A stretch of DNA of 64,000 nucleotides from Agrostemma githago (Eukaryota; Streptophyta; Magnoliopsida; Caryophyllales; Caryophyllaceae), in contig OY288257.1 in the NCBI GenBank assembly GCA_958450325.1, positions 61,315,554 to 61,379,553 of the forward strand. The letters run 5' to 3'. Below the pieces are notes generated by a model. It ran no database searches, had not been told where the DNA came from, and saw only the letters and a list, made by a program, of their open reading frames with translations. Shown in pieces: positions 33,858 to 45,864 of this stretch; the stretch's first letter is position 1, and every line of letters starts with the position of its first letter. A program made the translations under genes and the position numbers.

Positions 33858-36800
33858 CTAAACTGATACCTTAGCTTTCTGCATGATCAAGAACTTCCTT
33901 GTACTTAAGCCTTCCACTTGCTCACCGAGTTTGGCAAGGTGAGCCAGTCGCCTTCTAGAGGATTCCGAGGCTCCTACTTTTTTCGGTTTTTTCTCCAGCT
34001 CGCTGACCTCATCCTCAGTTAGACTCGAGCCTCTGTTACTCGGACTTCCATCCTCGGTTGTCTGTATAATCGCTTTCAACCTCTCAACCACCTCACTCAT
34101 TTTTGGTCTTTCCTTGGAACTCTTTACCAGACAACTTTCAGCTAATTTTGCAATTTTTCGAGCTGAACTAACAGAATATTGATTCTCGAGCCGTGGGTCC
34201 ATTATCGAGCTGAATTTCCTACTGTCGGGTGGAAACTGTTTAACCCAGTCTAATAATGTTTGTTCGGATTTTGGGCGGCTTCTATCCATAGACCGCCTTC
34301 CACTTAGAATCTCGTATAACACGACACCGAAACTCCATACATCACTCTTGGATGTAAGATGTCCTGTTTCGATGTAGTCAGGTGCAGCATAGCCATATGT
34401 TCCTACAACCTGAATCCAGGATTTGAATCAGCAACCTCAATACATCTCTGACATTCTATATTACGAGTAGAAGTTTGTAGACTTGCAAAATCACTTTTCT
34501 TGTAACACTGAATTTTAAAGCATGAATGTATAAAACAAAAATACACCACATTGGGCTCGTGCTGGAGCTGGACACGTGCGCTTGTCGGAACACGGGTCAC
34601 AACCTTTTTATTTATTTAGTTTTAAAAAACTCTAATTTTATTTTCATTGGACAGAATCGATAGATGAATGGAATATTGCCCCAAGCCAAGTGTTGTACAT
34701 AGTTCTACTTACCGCTGTTGAAACGTGACTACGTCCAAGAGTTGGTCCTTCCCTAGCAAGCCCAAAGTCTGATAGTTTCGCTTGAAAGTCCTCATCCAAC
34801 AACACATTTGATGTTTTAAAATCACGGAATATCACCTTCATCACAAATATAAGAAGGTTACGATCAGTCAAAGTTTTACAGTTCACTGTCAAGAGACACT
34901 AAGTCTTGCATGAGATAGATGTATGCGTGTAATTACAATTTTAAACTTTTAAATGAGCTAGTTATGGGCATAGTTGCAATTTTTTTTGTCCAAGAACTTA
35001 TATGAAAGGGTCCCATACTCCCATGTATAACACCAACCCATTGACCTGGTAACTAAATGAGCAATAAATCAGGTCAAGCGTCTGTGTGTCTACGTCACGA
35101 TGTTAATGTTGAAGACAACGATTAATCCATTTCAAAAGGAAAGTAGTAGGAAAAAGCAATGAATATCTGAAGTTAGAACCTGGACTTCCAGTTCTTCGTG
35201 CAAATAAGCTAATCCTTGAGCAGCTCCAAGTATGATCTGCATTCTTTTCTCCCAAGGAAGAGTTGGGTACGCCTTACTGAAAAGGTGATCTTCCAAACTT
35301 TTGTTGGGCATGTATTCATATACCAGTAAACGCTGGATCCCTCTTTCTCCGTCGAGAGCACAGTATCCCACAAGTTTCACCAGATTTTGGTGCTCCACCA
35401 CACCCAGAAACTGAACCTCTGCCAGCCACTGCTTGTGTCCCTACATAATATACTAATGGTCAGAGAATACATAGATTGTCTAGAAACGATTGACATGGAA
35501 TACTATAATCGCGCTCAATATTGAATTTCAAAGTGTTCCATTGATCTAAAAGTGGTTCAATTAGTTACTCAGAAGAGAGCCGATCCATCTTATGTGTATT
35601 AGAGTAAAGTATTTCACTATGACATGATGCTCAACATTGTCATACAAATGATTTGGGCAAGTTCAGATGATCTCAATAATTTTCTGACTGACTATTCCTG
35701 AAATTTCCTTGCATAATACTAAATGGTAGAGTATTCAGGACAAGAGGATCGTCACAAGTTATTACAGTAATTCGTAATATAAAACTCAGGGGACACCTTA
35801 CAACAGTGGTGTTAATATTTGATCATTCATATTTCATTGACAATTGACATCATTGTCATTGACAATTTCAATATTAATACAAATATTTCTGAAATCTTTC
35901 CCCTTAAGAAACACTTTTGATTGGCTTGAGATTTCTTGTCCACATTTTTAGGTTTAATTTCCGGTAGTCCTACCTAACGACCAATCGACGCCAACGTAAG
36001 ACATGAAGTGGTCAGTACCAAATGAGAATGAAGGGAATAACATACATAATGCTCCTTAGATAAAACAAAAGGAACCCATACACAGATAAAGACATCATCC
36101 CTGATCTCGGATAAATATTTAAATAAGGTCACAGCAGGAAACAGTTAATGGTTTACACTTTATACACATCCATCATCCATGACCAGGATCAAGCAATCAA
36201 CAGCGATACGTGATAGACTGACAGCAATAACTACTTACATTTCCTGAACAAATTCCTAATGACAAAACATTTGTATAACAATTTACCCAACATTTTTGTT
36301 TCCAAAAATAAGAACTTTTCAATGTCGAAGCAATTTTCCGTTTCTAGTGGAATCAAACACTCTTTGTACTTTAACTTTCATGTTATCTGATGGAACAAAA
36401 CAAAAGAATCTCTATTGTTGTAACTTATAAGACACTAAGATCATTATAGCCGAAACCTTAATTGATGGTTGGACGCAATCAATGTTTCAATATCATAATA
36501 CGTCACCCCACTCGAATGTCTAGTGGGCTCCACCACCACCACCATCACCATTTGCTTGAGGCTCTAAGGACTTAAACCCGTGATCATTTGGTGAAGCGGG
36601 CTTTGATACCATGTGATACGACCATTTGGAGGCGCAATTACCGACTCATGGATGAGGGATATAACTTTCGATATGTCATAAGGAATCATAAGGGCAAACT
36701 TGCATTCATCAATCATACTCCTAAGTCTATGAAGCTCTGTTATTGCAGTGTCAATGCAACTATAAAAAAGAGAGAAAACAGAAATAATACCTGAAACCCA

Positions 36801-37168
36801 TCTTTGTTAAGCTTCTTAATAGCAACAACACCAGGAAGCTCAGCTTTACTACCATCAAGTGACTTAATCTTTCCTCTATAAACACACCCAAACCCACCTT
36901 CACCAATCTTAAGCTGCCTACTGAAATCATTAGTAGCAAGCCTAAGCTCGGACCATGAGAAAGCCCTCAATTTAGCATCCTTCTCTTCATACAAATCACC
37001 AATCCCACGAGCCGGTATCTCGGACCCGGTTGAGTTGATCACCATCCCACTCGAATCAGTGCCTGAATCATCGGATTTGCTAAGTGGGTTTCTGAGTTCA
37101 GGAGCAGACCTGTGACCCCTTGAACGAACTTTCTCCTTAAAGTAGTAGAAACAATTCATACTTTTCAT
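33858..37168 (-). CDS. PBL19-like receptor-like cytoplasmic kinase (RLCK VII)
   Basis: Four exons on the minus strand: 37168-36791, 35440-35180, 34835-34713 and 34409-33858. All splice sites are GT-AG and phases agree; 437 aa. The N-terminus MNCFYYFKEK followed by SAPELRNP is typical of the PBL19/PCRK group. Kinase landmarks are the glycine loop IGEGGFGCV (89-97), VAIKK (Lys118), FRDFKTSN (215-223 region, RD type), SDFG (235-238), GTYGYAAPDY (APD in place of APE, 263-265) and SDVWSFGVVLYEI. Related kinases sit below pattern-recognition receptors in immune signalling. FRD for YRD and APD for APE are conservative and probably compatible with activity. The start could also be the ATG at 37159. 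Confidence 0.92.
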
Positions 37169-37532
37169 TGGGGAATTTCGTCGAACAGGTTATGTGCTTG
37201 ATGTTATTCAATTAGGGTTGATTTTATGATGGTATCTCCTGCAACAAGTGTTTTGAAAAACAGGGGAGTTGGATAAAGAGGGGAGTTGAGATGTGGGGTT
37301 ATGTCTTAAACTCAGAATCACTGTTTGATTACATGTTTGGTAAGGAATTTGAAGATTAAAATGCGTCAAAAATAGTTGAATATTTCTTTTGTCAAAGGTT
37401 TATAAAGACTGAACCTTTGACGTTGAAATGAAGGATGGCTTCGAAATTTGGATACCAACATGTCATTTTGCCCAAGAAATTAGGAAATTTAAAGACGATA
37501 CGGTTTACGAGAGACTTCTTACGTGATGAGTA
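37169..37532. promoter_or_regulatory. Upstream region of the kinase gene
   Basis: Immediate 5' flank on the minus strand, presumably the promoter and 5' UTR. No specific element is called. A short plus-strand frame at 37435-37665 is a chance ORF running into a MITE. Confidence 0.3.
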
Positions 37533-37760
37533 CTCCCTCCCCTCCAAACAATTCTTTACATTCCTCTTTAGGCAAAAGATTTTACCTTTTAATCCTTATA
37601 TATTTCCTCTATTTACACAAAATGTCACTACTTTTTCCTTTACTTTAATTTTGGTGGACTCATAACACCATTTGATTTACCAATAATACCCTTACTTTTA
37701 CCACTTTTTCTTAAAATTGATGAAAATCCTTATGTCAAGGATTGTTTGGATGGGAGGGAG
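37533..37760. mobile_element. Stowaway-like MITE
   Basis: 228 bp between TA dinucleotides (37531-37532 and 37761-37762). The ends CTCCCTCCCCTCCAAACAAT and ATTGTTTGGATGGGAGGGAG are inverted repeats. A truncated relative lies at 52308-52510 with the same CTTCCATCCAAACAATCTTG start. Confidence 0.78.
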
Positions 37761-37762
37761 TA

Positions 37763-39078
37763 GTACATTTATTACTCAATTTATATCTTATTACGGAGTG
37801 TTTTTTTCATTAGTTTTTTAATGTAGTTGATGTTATACACCGTACTTCATATTCATACTAACGTAGCATTAGACGATCTTTTATAAAACTTACTCGTCAT
37901 TTTGTTCAAAGATAGTTTAATGGATAATTTTATATCGAAAAGTTATACTTAGTGGATTCCATGATAATGTTCTTGCTTGATTTTTTTTGTAGTCTACTTA
38001 CTCTACTAGACTATAGTTTTGAGTATATTTCTAGGAGTTATATATTACGCACTCTTTCAATCTCTTGATATCATCATTTTCAAAAGATAGAACAATTCTA
38101 TAAAAAATATTTTAGATTTCGCTTATATTAGTGATTACGAGAGATTTAGAGAGAAGAATGAATATGTTTTACAATATTAAGATTGAATTGTATTTTAGAT
38201 AAATCATAGATATGGACATGAATCAATGGAGCCAAAGTTCTCTCAATTTCCTCTTCCATTTGATTATAATAATACTCTTGTTTTTTTTTTTTTGTTCATT
38301 TCATCCACTTAAAATGATTAGAGTAGGAGTCATTGGATTGTTCCTAAATAATATTTAAATCGTTAATAAATAATGGAGAGGGAGAGAAGATAACGGAGAG
38401 GATCCTTCCCGGATGAATAATGGTGCCTTATTCAGACAATGATAATTGATAAGGCATATGTATGGCCGTATGGGTAGTCGTAACAAGTAGGGTATTATAT
38501 CCTGTACAAGTGTACATGCATGGATGCAGATTGCAGATCAGAGTAACGTACAGTAGTAGCCTAGCCACTCACTTTCTTATACTGTAGTCTTATTCAATGT
38601 TTTTTTTTTTAAAATCTATCTAGAACAAGATATAGGCTTTATTTGAAAGGAAGATGAGAGACGACTGTCTTCATTTATACCCCTCCGTATTTTTTTATAT
38701 GATATTTTGCTTTTTCGAGACGAGACTTTGACTTTAATTTTTATGTAAATATACTATTCCAAAATTTTTAAAAATTGCACCATAAAATTTCTTACGAAAA
38801 GAGCTTTCAAATGAGTATAGATTTCATAGTACTTTTTTTAATATTGTGAGAGATATCGAAGAGAGAAGAAATTATCTCAAAAAGTGAGAATGACTTATGT
38901 TAAAAGACAGAGGGAGTATAAAGTCTGCCCAAATTGGTCAAGTGTGAGTTTAATTAACTGACATATATAGAACTAACAACCAACTACCATCAAGAGTTTA
39001 ACACGAGAAGCTAGCTAGTATCATCCAAATTTCAACCAAGTGGCGGATTGATGATTAATACGAATTGCCTAATCATAT
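37763..39078. other. Intergenic with one further Stowaway-like MITE
   Basis: AT-rich and without a gene. Apart from the MITE at 38680-38916, no structure was recognised. Confidence 0.5.
38680..38916. mobile_element. Stowaway-like MITE (diverged)
   Basis: Begins CCCCTCCGTATTTTTTTATA after TA and ends AAAGACAGAGGGAG before TA (38917-38918). The terminal repeats are less perfect than in the other copies. Confidence 0.55.
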
Positions 39079-39586
39079 GAGTGCTGTTTTTCGTCGTCGG
39101 TATTTCAGCAACGTTATTGACGTTTTTTAATGTAAAAGACGATCTTGCCCTTGTCTTAATTAGATTAGTTAACTAATGTTATGTAATTTTAGAAGTTAGA
39201 TTAGTTATTAAAACTCGTTATTGAAGCAATTTTTAATTTTTCAAACCGTTCCGTTATTATCTTGTCCTTATTATATATCCACTCAAACTCTACTCACCAT
39301 ATTTCATTTTATTTTCTCTCACTTAAAAAAAATGTCTTTTCTTTAGAGAAACCCGACTTTTCTAGAAATTAGGTTGTCCGCGGTTTTTAATGTGAAAAGA
39401 CAACAATGTTCTTCCCTAATTACATTCACTAACTTTGTTAATGAAATTAAAAAGTTTAATCATGTTAATGAAACTCGATAATAAAACGGTTTTTTTTTAA
39501 AACCGTCATTTTATTATGTTACGGATTATGTTATACGGAGTATTATATATCCTCCCCACCCACAACAACACTAATATTATTAATAA

Positions 39587-41525
39587 CTAGTTTTCGTGCC
39601 CGTGAAATTCACGGGTCTAGCAATAGTGTATTTGTGCGACTTTTCTTTATCGCAGCGTCTTTGTTGTGGATTCTTTGTTTCAATGTAGAAGTCAATTGTT
39701 AAAAGAGTGAAAGTCGTAGTGTTTGGTTTTGTTACACGAAGTTTTGTTTGCTCCGTCTATAAGTGTAAGATAGAAGACAATTTGATGTTACTAAAAAAAG
39801 AGTTTGCGAATCTGGATAAGTCACACCTTCGAATCTTGATGAAGCAATTGGAATTGGAATTGGAATATAGGTCATGGTATATGGAAAACAGTATAATAAT
39901 CTTTTATTGTACTTAAATAATCTGAACACGTAAATAATTTTCCAATCAATGGTTGTAGGTTGCTGAATATTGGCCTTCTTAACTTTGGTGTGGCGCTGTT
40001 GGGCGCAATCGCTTTGCATACTTGCTAATGTCCTTCGTGGTTGCTTCTGTTTTCTTGGGTTCATCTCTGCGGTACATTGTAGGCAGATTTAGGTCAATTT
40101 GTAGAATGAAACAAATGTAAGGATTATTTGTAAGTGTAGTTTGTTTTGTACTTACTGTTTTGGCCGCTTTGAAGTTTGTGGTTCTTGTGGAGTGTTGACG
40201 ATCATCTCGTCTTCTGTCGCTTCTACGCTAGTGGATTTTCCCTTGTTTCCTTCTTTGCTCTGAGCTTTGTTTTTTTTTGGTGTGAATATAATTGACATTG
40301 GAAATAGTTATTCTAAAAGCAGTAAATTAATCGTGCATACCTTGTCTTGGGCTGTGGTGGGTGTGGAGTCATGCGTCTTAGCCATAAATGTCTTTTGAAC
40401 TTTTAATTCTCTTTCAGTCCTAAATTTATTTATCCCTATCTTTACTTTGAAGGTGTATGACTTCCCAATACATTGCTGTAGGATGTCAAATACCATTCCA
40501 TAGCAGGTGAGTTACATAATTTGGTCCCCCTTAATATCGAGTCTAATATTATTGATACGAATTTTTAGGTCGTTACCTTCTCATATAAGTTTAACAACTG
40601 AGTTATTGGCTTCCCTATGACCTTCTCTGCCTCCTTGTGGAAAATAACCAAAGGCGCATATGTGTCCCCGTCTTTTATCGTCGTCATAAGTCTATATCTG
40701 CAAATGATTATTTTTACATGTTTCTGTTTCATGCAAGCTGTAGTTTAATTAGTTGTTACCTTTGGGTTGGGTAGGGAATCGTCTGGCTACAATTAGCGCA
40801 TGTGTTATCTTCTCGAATGCCATTCTTGCATGTCGGACATGATTGGTATTTCCAGTCGACATCCGTGTGGACTTCTACTGAGGTTAGTTTGACGTAGATC
40901 TATCTATCAATCCTTGCTTGCTAATTAGTTCATTACCGTCACAAATTATAGTGTAAGACAAATCTACTGTCATCTTTGCTCGAAACAGGGATGACCTAAA
41001 TGATCGACATGAATGCAATGTGATAGTTGTATAAATAATTTAACCACTTTCTTAATAATTCAGTTTGCAAGAACCGAACAACATACAGTATAAAGAACCG
41101 AGTAGTCTAAACATGACCGCTAGAAACAATAACCGAGTAGCATAAAACTTACCGATGAAGAATGATGCGATCGGAACCGGCGTCTGTACCAAATCGATGG
41201 TGACACTACAGAGGAACAAAAAGAGGAAGGTAAAGGAAGGTTTGTTCTTGTTGATTGTATGAACCCGGAAAGTATAAATAGGCCGAAATCGATTCTGAGC
41301 CTCGGATTCCATCGTAACCGTCGGACCATTCATGTCTCCCTGAAATTAATACACTTAATGGGGCATAAATTTATTTGGTGGAATTTTTTTGGGGTTAACT
41401 AATACAGTTAGCTTAACTAATACAGTTAGCTTAATAAGGGTATGAGGTTGCCACGTGTCGCATGTCTAGGTGGGTTAGCATATGAGGGTAACTCAAAGGG
41501 ATGACTTTTTATTTTATTATATAGA
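39587..41525 (-). mobile_element. Non-autonomous Helitron carrying an RPA1-like gene segment
   Basis: Read on the minus strand it begins TCTATATAATAAAATAAAAA at 41525 and ends with a perfect 7-bp-stem hairpin (39599-39615) about 9 nt before CTAG at 39587. It lies exactly between A (39586) and T (41526), as Helitrons do, with no target duplication. Copy A of the host element shows the uninterrupted site. Length is 1,939 bp. No Rep/helicase is present. Confidence 0.9.
39960..40884 (-). pseudogene. RPA1-like C-terminal gene segment inside the Helitron
   Basis: The minus strand carries consecutive exons of a replication protein A large-subunit-like gene. 40884-40760 is a C4 zinc ribbon with CPTCKNG...CANCSQTIPYP. 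40697-40577 joins in phase: YRLMTTIKDGDTYAPLVIFH, then KEAEKVIGKPITQLL. About 40538-40341 follows with an in-frame TAA, then MVFDILQQCIGKSYTFKVKI. About 40267-40157 and a last exon near 40065-39975 encode a basic tail. The N-terminal OB folds are missing. Plant Helitrons are known to carry RPA-like genes. Splice signals remain but the stop makes it a probable pseudogene. Confidence 0.75.
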
Positions 41526-41608
41526 TATTAAAATTGTATTAATAGGCGATTTTAGGGGGTTTTAGAATCAAATATAGATAATATTTTAGTAAGATTTATC
41601 AACAATGT

Positions 41609-41682
41609 TTGATTGGTTCAGTGGTAAAGAGGTTCATTTGTCTTTGAGAGGTTGTGGGTTCGAGCCTTGGGGCCCCCAAACG
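41609..41682 (+). repeat. tRNA-like pol III box segment in element B
   Basis: Box-A-like TTGGTTCAGTGGTAAAGAGG and box-B-like GGTTCGAGCC at tRNA-like spacing, the counterpart of 1165-1235. No complete cloverleaf is evident. Confidence 0.5.
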
Positions 41683-41779
41683 CGGGTTTTGGGCAAAATC
41701 GTTCAAAAGTACAAAAACCGTAATGTTAATTAACCGACGACGTGGCTGAAATGACGACTACGAAATGTAGTAGGGACTC

Positions 41780-44200
41780 ATATAGTCATATCCAATGTAC
41801 CTGCCCCACAAATTTACGTTCCGTACAGCAAGGTATTTAAATACGGAGTAACGTTTAATTAAAGACATTTTTTATATAATGATATGATCGATTACACACT
41901 TAATTCTAATCAAAATGGAGTATATCTCACACTAATTTGTTCAATGAAAAAATTTCTAATAATATACTGATTCGTACATTTTGAAAAGGTGTATGTAGAT
42001 CAGATGTAGTTTCACATTCAAACATATTTTCTCCTGAATATTCTAATCTAAAGTGTATTACTTTGAGATAAATAAAGATAGAGATTATTATATTTAATTA
42101 TCCTCGATTAGGTTTGGGTAAAATTGTTTTAAGTTGTACTCGTACTCAGTTATAGAGCAGTGCGGATCTTCCGTCCCATTTTGTGTCCCACTCTGTGTGC
42201 CGCACCATACACTAGATGACACATCGACTAGTTATGATATTTGTTGCATATTTTATTTATTCAATAGGCGATGTGTTATCCACTGTTTGGTGTGACACAC
42301 AGAATGGGACACAAAAATGGGACATGAGATCCACTCTGGTTATAGAGGGGAGACTTTTAAAACATTGCAGCAAACAATTCAAGAAAAGTCGAATGTAAAA
42401 AAAGACAAATAGATTTGGTGAAGGAGCTAGCAGGCAGGGTCAAGGTCAAGGAGCCAATTCAAAGAGGTTGGCACTTGCATTGCCACTTAGCTAGCTTGCA
42501 TTGCCAGAATTTCAACCATTGAAAAAATTAGAGCATACCAAGTATATTTACTTATTTCAAAGTTTTTTATTTGCTCAAATTAAGTACGGACTAATTTTTA
42601 TCGATTCGTTCTACATTATCTCGCTTAATAACAAATCAAAATTAAAACAACACTCCATAAAACATTACTCTGTATAATTTATAAATAATCCAGTATTATT
42701 ATTAATATTCCGATAAACCTTATCGCACTAAGTTATCAGGCATAATATTAAAAATTTAAATTAAATTATAAATGTCTCTTGTCAACATTATCAAAAGATC
42801 ATTTTTTAAAAGATTTTATATAGAAACTCGTTATTTTTTATGATTGTTGTAATCCCATGATATTGTGTATATTATATTTTGTACAATGAGCAATTGGGAT
42901 CTATATGCATATATAATTGTGTCATGCATCATAGTACGATCGAGGGGGGCTTCCTCGTACTTTGCCTCCCCTTGCTTCTTCCTTCAACTTGGGAGCTATT
43001 GGGAATGAATAAGGTGAAACCTATATTTTTTTTTAATGATTTGGAATGTTAATTAGCTCATAATTCTAACTAATTTATGAATTTTTAACTCATTTGTTTT
43101 TATTAGTTTTAATCATGATATGTTAAGGTATACTCTAAGAACTAATTATTGGGTCTCATTCATTATTTTAAAATTTTGATTATGGATGGTATCATCTTTT
43201 GATATGGTATCATAACATGATTTGATGCATGACCGTGACATCCCAAGTATAGTTTGACTTGTGGAATGAAGTCCACTTGTCACACAATTGACAATGTCAT
43301 GTGTTTATCCATATATGATGTCTACGAGTTAGCCTCTTGGTGAATCATTTATCCATATGTTGACGCTTACGAGCTCCTATTTAAGGACGTGTATCAATGT
43401 GTTTGGTATAAAAACCAACGAAGTTTAATTAATATAGTGAAATTGTTAACTTCGCACTTTGTAGCAAAAGTCACATTCATCGGACTCTCAAGGATGTCAA
43501 GTGAATTTCCTAATACCACATATAACCTCAACAAATCGATCAATACCATTGAGTCATCAACTAATACACTTAAAATTCAGTATCATTATAGTCATAGTAA
43601 TACGGTATAATACAGTACATTTGTAAGATCTACCACATAACTCGAAGTCTCCAACAATGTAAAGTGACTTTAATTTTTAGAGAAAGTTAGTTCATTTATA
43701 CCGATTAGAATTTAAGAAGACGTAATTATTGGTATTATAATATTTCCATTATCTTTTTTTGGATGCATGGGAACTTGGGAAAATGTACGTAGGGGACGTA
43801 AAATACTTGGAGTTGAGGCGATATTTGTCAAGGGATGAAGCAACTGCATTGAACACAAGAGATTCAATCGGATCCAATTCAACACTTTGAGGACATAATC
43901 AATATATATATTTTAGGCTTTTTTCGAGCGATCTCATTGGTCCGTTCCATCAAACCTCAAATTAAGAAAGTATCATAAGTAAATAAAAAAATCAATTAGA
44001 GAATCTTTTGATTATTACAATATATATTTAATTTATTATATTAATGTGATATTTTACAATTCTAACGTGAAAACCTTTGGAGTTCATTTTTTAAAAAAAT
44101 TATCGTAAAATAAATTATAAAAATGAAATAATTAGATTCGTGTTAAAAAATGCTTTCATTAAAGTATAAATTTCATATCATTTGTTTCACATTATGTGAT
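41780..44200. other. Intergenic with one short MULE-type MITE
   Basis: Very AT-rich and without a gene. Only the element at 42158-42338 was recognised. Part of 43900-44215 may be the left portion of the Helitron ending at 45864. Confidence 0.5.
42158..42338. mobile_element. 181-bp Mutator-like MITE with perfect 9-bp TSD
   Basis: It is flanked by GTTATAGAG at 42149-42157 and 42339-42347. The ends are inverted repeats of about 40 bp (CAGTGCGGATCTTCCGTCCC and CAGAGTGGATCTCATGTCCC, both then ATTTT(T)GTGTCCCA). It is non-coding. The 9-bp duplication indicates Mutator-superfamily movement. Confidence 0.85.
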
Positions 44201-44214
44201 GAATTTATAACATA

Positions 44215-45720
44215 TAACAGTTTTAAAATTATCCCACATCGACGAATTACAATATGATAATGAAATTCTATATTATAAATAAAGAGTAATAATTCGTTAT
44301 TCGATATCTACCGAAAGTATTTAGAATCTCAAAAAGCCTTTCTAAGACTATAAACTTAAGTAATTATCCTACATCGAGATGATGAAGTTTTATATTATAA
44401 ATAAGAGTAATCATTCGTTTAATTTTAAATATCGACCAAGAAAAACTTTTAAATTATCCCACATCGAAAAACTATATATGATGGGGGGATGGAATTCTAT
44501 ATTATAAATATTAGTAATCATTCGGTTTAAAATATCGACTAAAAAACTTTTGATATATAAGATTGCAAATTTAAAAATCATCCCATATTTACAAAATTAC
44601 AATGAGTTGATGAAATTCTATATTATCAACAATGGTAATGATGTATTTTTTTTAATCTTAAAAAGAGCTGATGGAAGACTATAAACTTAAATAAATCATC
44701 CCATATCGAAAAATATGATAAGTTGATGAATTCTATATTATAAATAAGACAAATCATTTGTTCTTAAATATCAATAAAAAAACATTTAAGTCTCTTAATA
44801 AGACTACAAAGTTAAATAAAAATAATCTCACATAATAAGGTGATGAAACTATATAGTATAAATAAGACTAATCATTCGTTCTTAAATATCAATAAAAAAT
44901 TCTAAGTCTTAAAAAGTCTCTTAATAAGACTACAAACTTAACTAAAATAATCTCACATCGAAAAATTATAATAAGTTGAAACTTAAGTAAAACTATCCCA
45001 CATCTGAAAAATTATAATAAGTTGAAACTTAAGTAAAACTATCCCACATCTGAAAAATTATAAAGTTTTATCAAACAAAAATCTTTTGAGTCTTAAAAAG
45101 GTTCTTAAGAGTTAAGACTATACACAAAAGACTAATTATAAATTTTTCGTTAGACATCAACCATAATTCTCCCACATCGAAAAATTAGGATGAGGTTATG
45201 AATTTCTACTAAATAAAAGTAATCATTGTTTTTAAATATCAACCAACAATATTTTGAGTTTAAAAAAGTCTTAATAAGACTACAAAATTAAAATTATCCC
45301 ACATTGAAACAATTAAAATAAGGTACGATGATGATTCTATATTATAAATAAGACTACAAATTTTACTTAAATTATCTCACATCGACAAATTATAATATGG
45401 TTATGGTTCTATATTATAAATAAATAAGACTAATTATTTGTTCATATCAATCAAAATCTTTTGAGTCTTCAAAAAACTCTTAAGACCATAATAATACGAT
45501 GAAATTCTATGGTGATGAAATTCTATATTATAAACAAGACTAATCATTCATCCAATAAGAGTAATCATTTTTCTGGCTTTTTAAAGCATACCTTAAAACT
45601 ATATCGAAAAATTATGATGAGGCGATAGAATCTTATATTATCAATCAAATTATTCGCATGTATTCTTTTGAGTTTTAGAATAAGCTCTTAAGACTATAAA
45701 CTTAGTTGAAATTAAGTTTG
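44215..45720 (+). repeat. Degenerate tandem repeats within a Helitron
   Basis: About a dozen units spaced 50-135 bp apart share CCCACATCGAAAAATTATAA, GATGAAATTCTATATTATAA, ATAAGACTAATCATTCGTT and TTTTGAGTCTTAAAAAG blocks. They lead directly into the Helitron 3' terminus at 45864. The same blocks, once, precede the terminus at 4282. Confidence 0.75.
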
Positions 45721-45864
45721 ATTACTAATATCATGAGATCATCTTATTTATTATAATGATATAGATTGATCAAGTTTCTTATTTAACGAATATACATCAT
45801 CAATGTAATTAAGCCAATTAACCCGAAGCCAACTAATCCGTGCAACGCACGAGCTTTAATCTAG
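45720..45864 (+). mobile_element. Helitron 3' terminus
   Basis: Ends CTTTAATCTAG at 45864 then T, with a perfect CGTGC-AAC-GCACG hairpin about 11 nt upstream. The 5' TC terminus was not located, so the full length is unknown but probably includes the repeats from at least 44215. Confidence 0.7.

Larger units (their letters stand above)
39079..41779 (+). mobile_element. Repeat element copy B (TIR element hosting a Helitron)
   Basis: The ends are inverted: GAGTGCTGTTTTTCGTCGTC at the left, and at the right the inverse of GAGTCCCTACTACATTTCGT, both followed by a TATTTCAGC or CATTTCAGC block. The left flank to 39586 and the right flank from 41526 match copy A (reverse complement of about 1165-1815), so without the 1,939-bp Helitron the element is about 760 bp. 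It contains the same tRNA-like boxes (41609-41682). It has no coding capacity of its own. Target duplication is unclear, since ATAT on both sides may be part of the ends. Confidence 0.6.

Noticed and set aside
44215..45720. CRISPR-like array
   Set aside because: Units are degenerate, unevenly spaced, in a plant nuclear context and end in a Helitron terminus.
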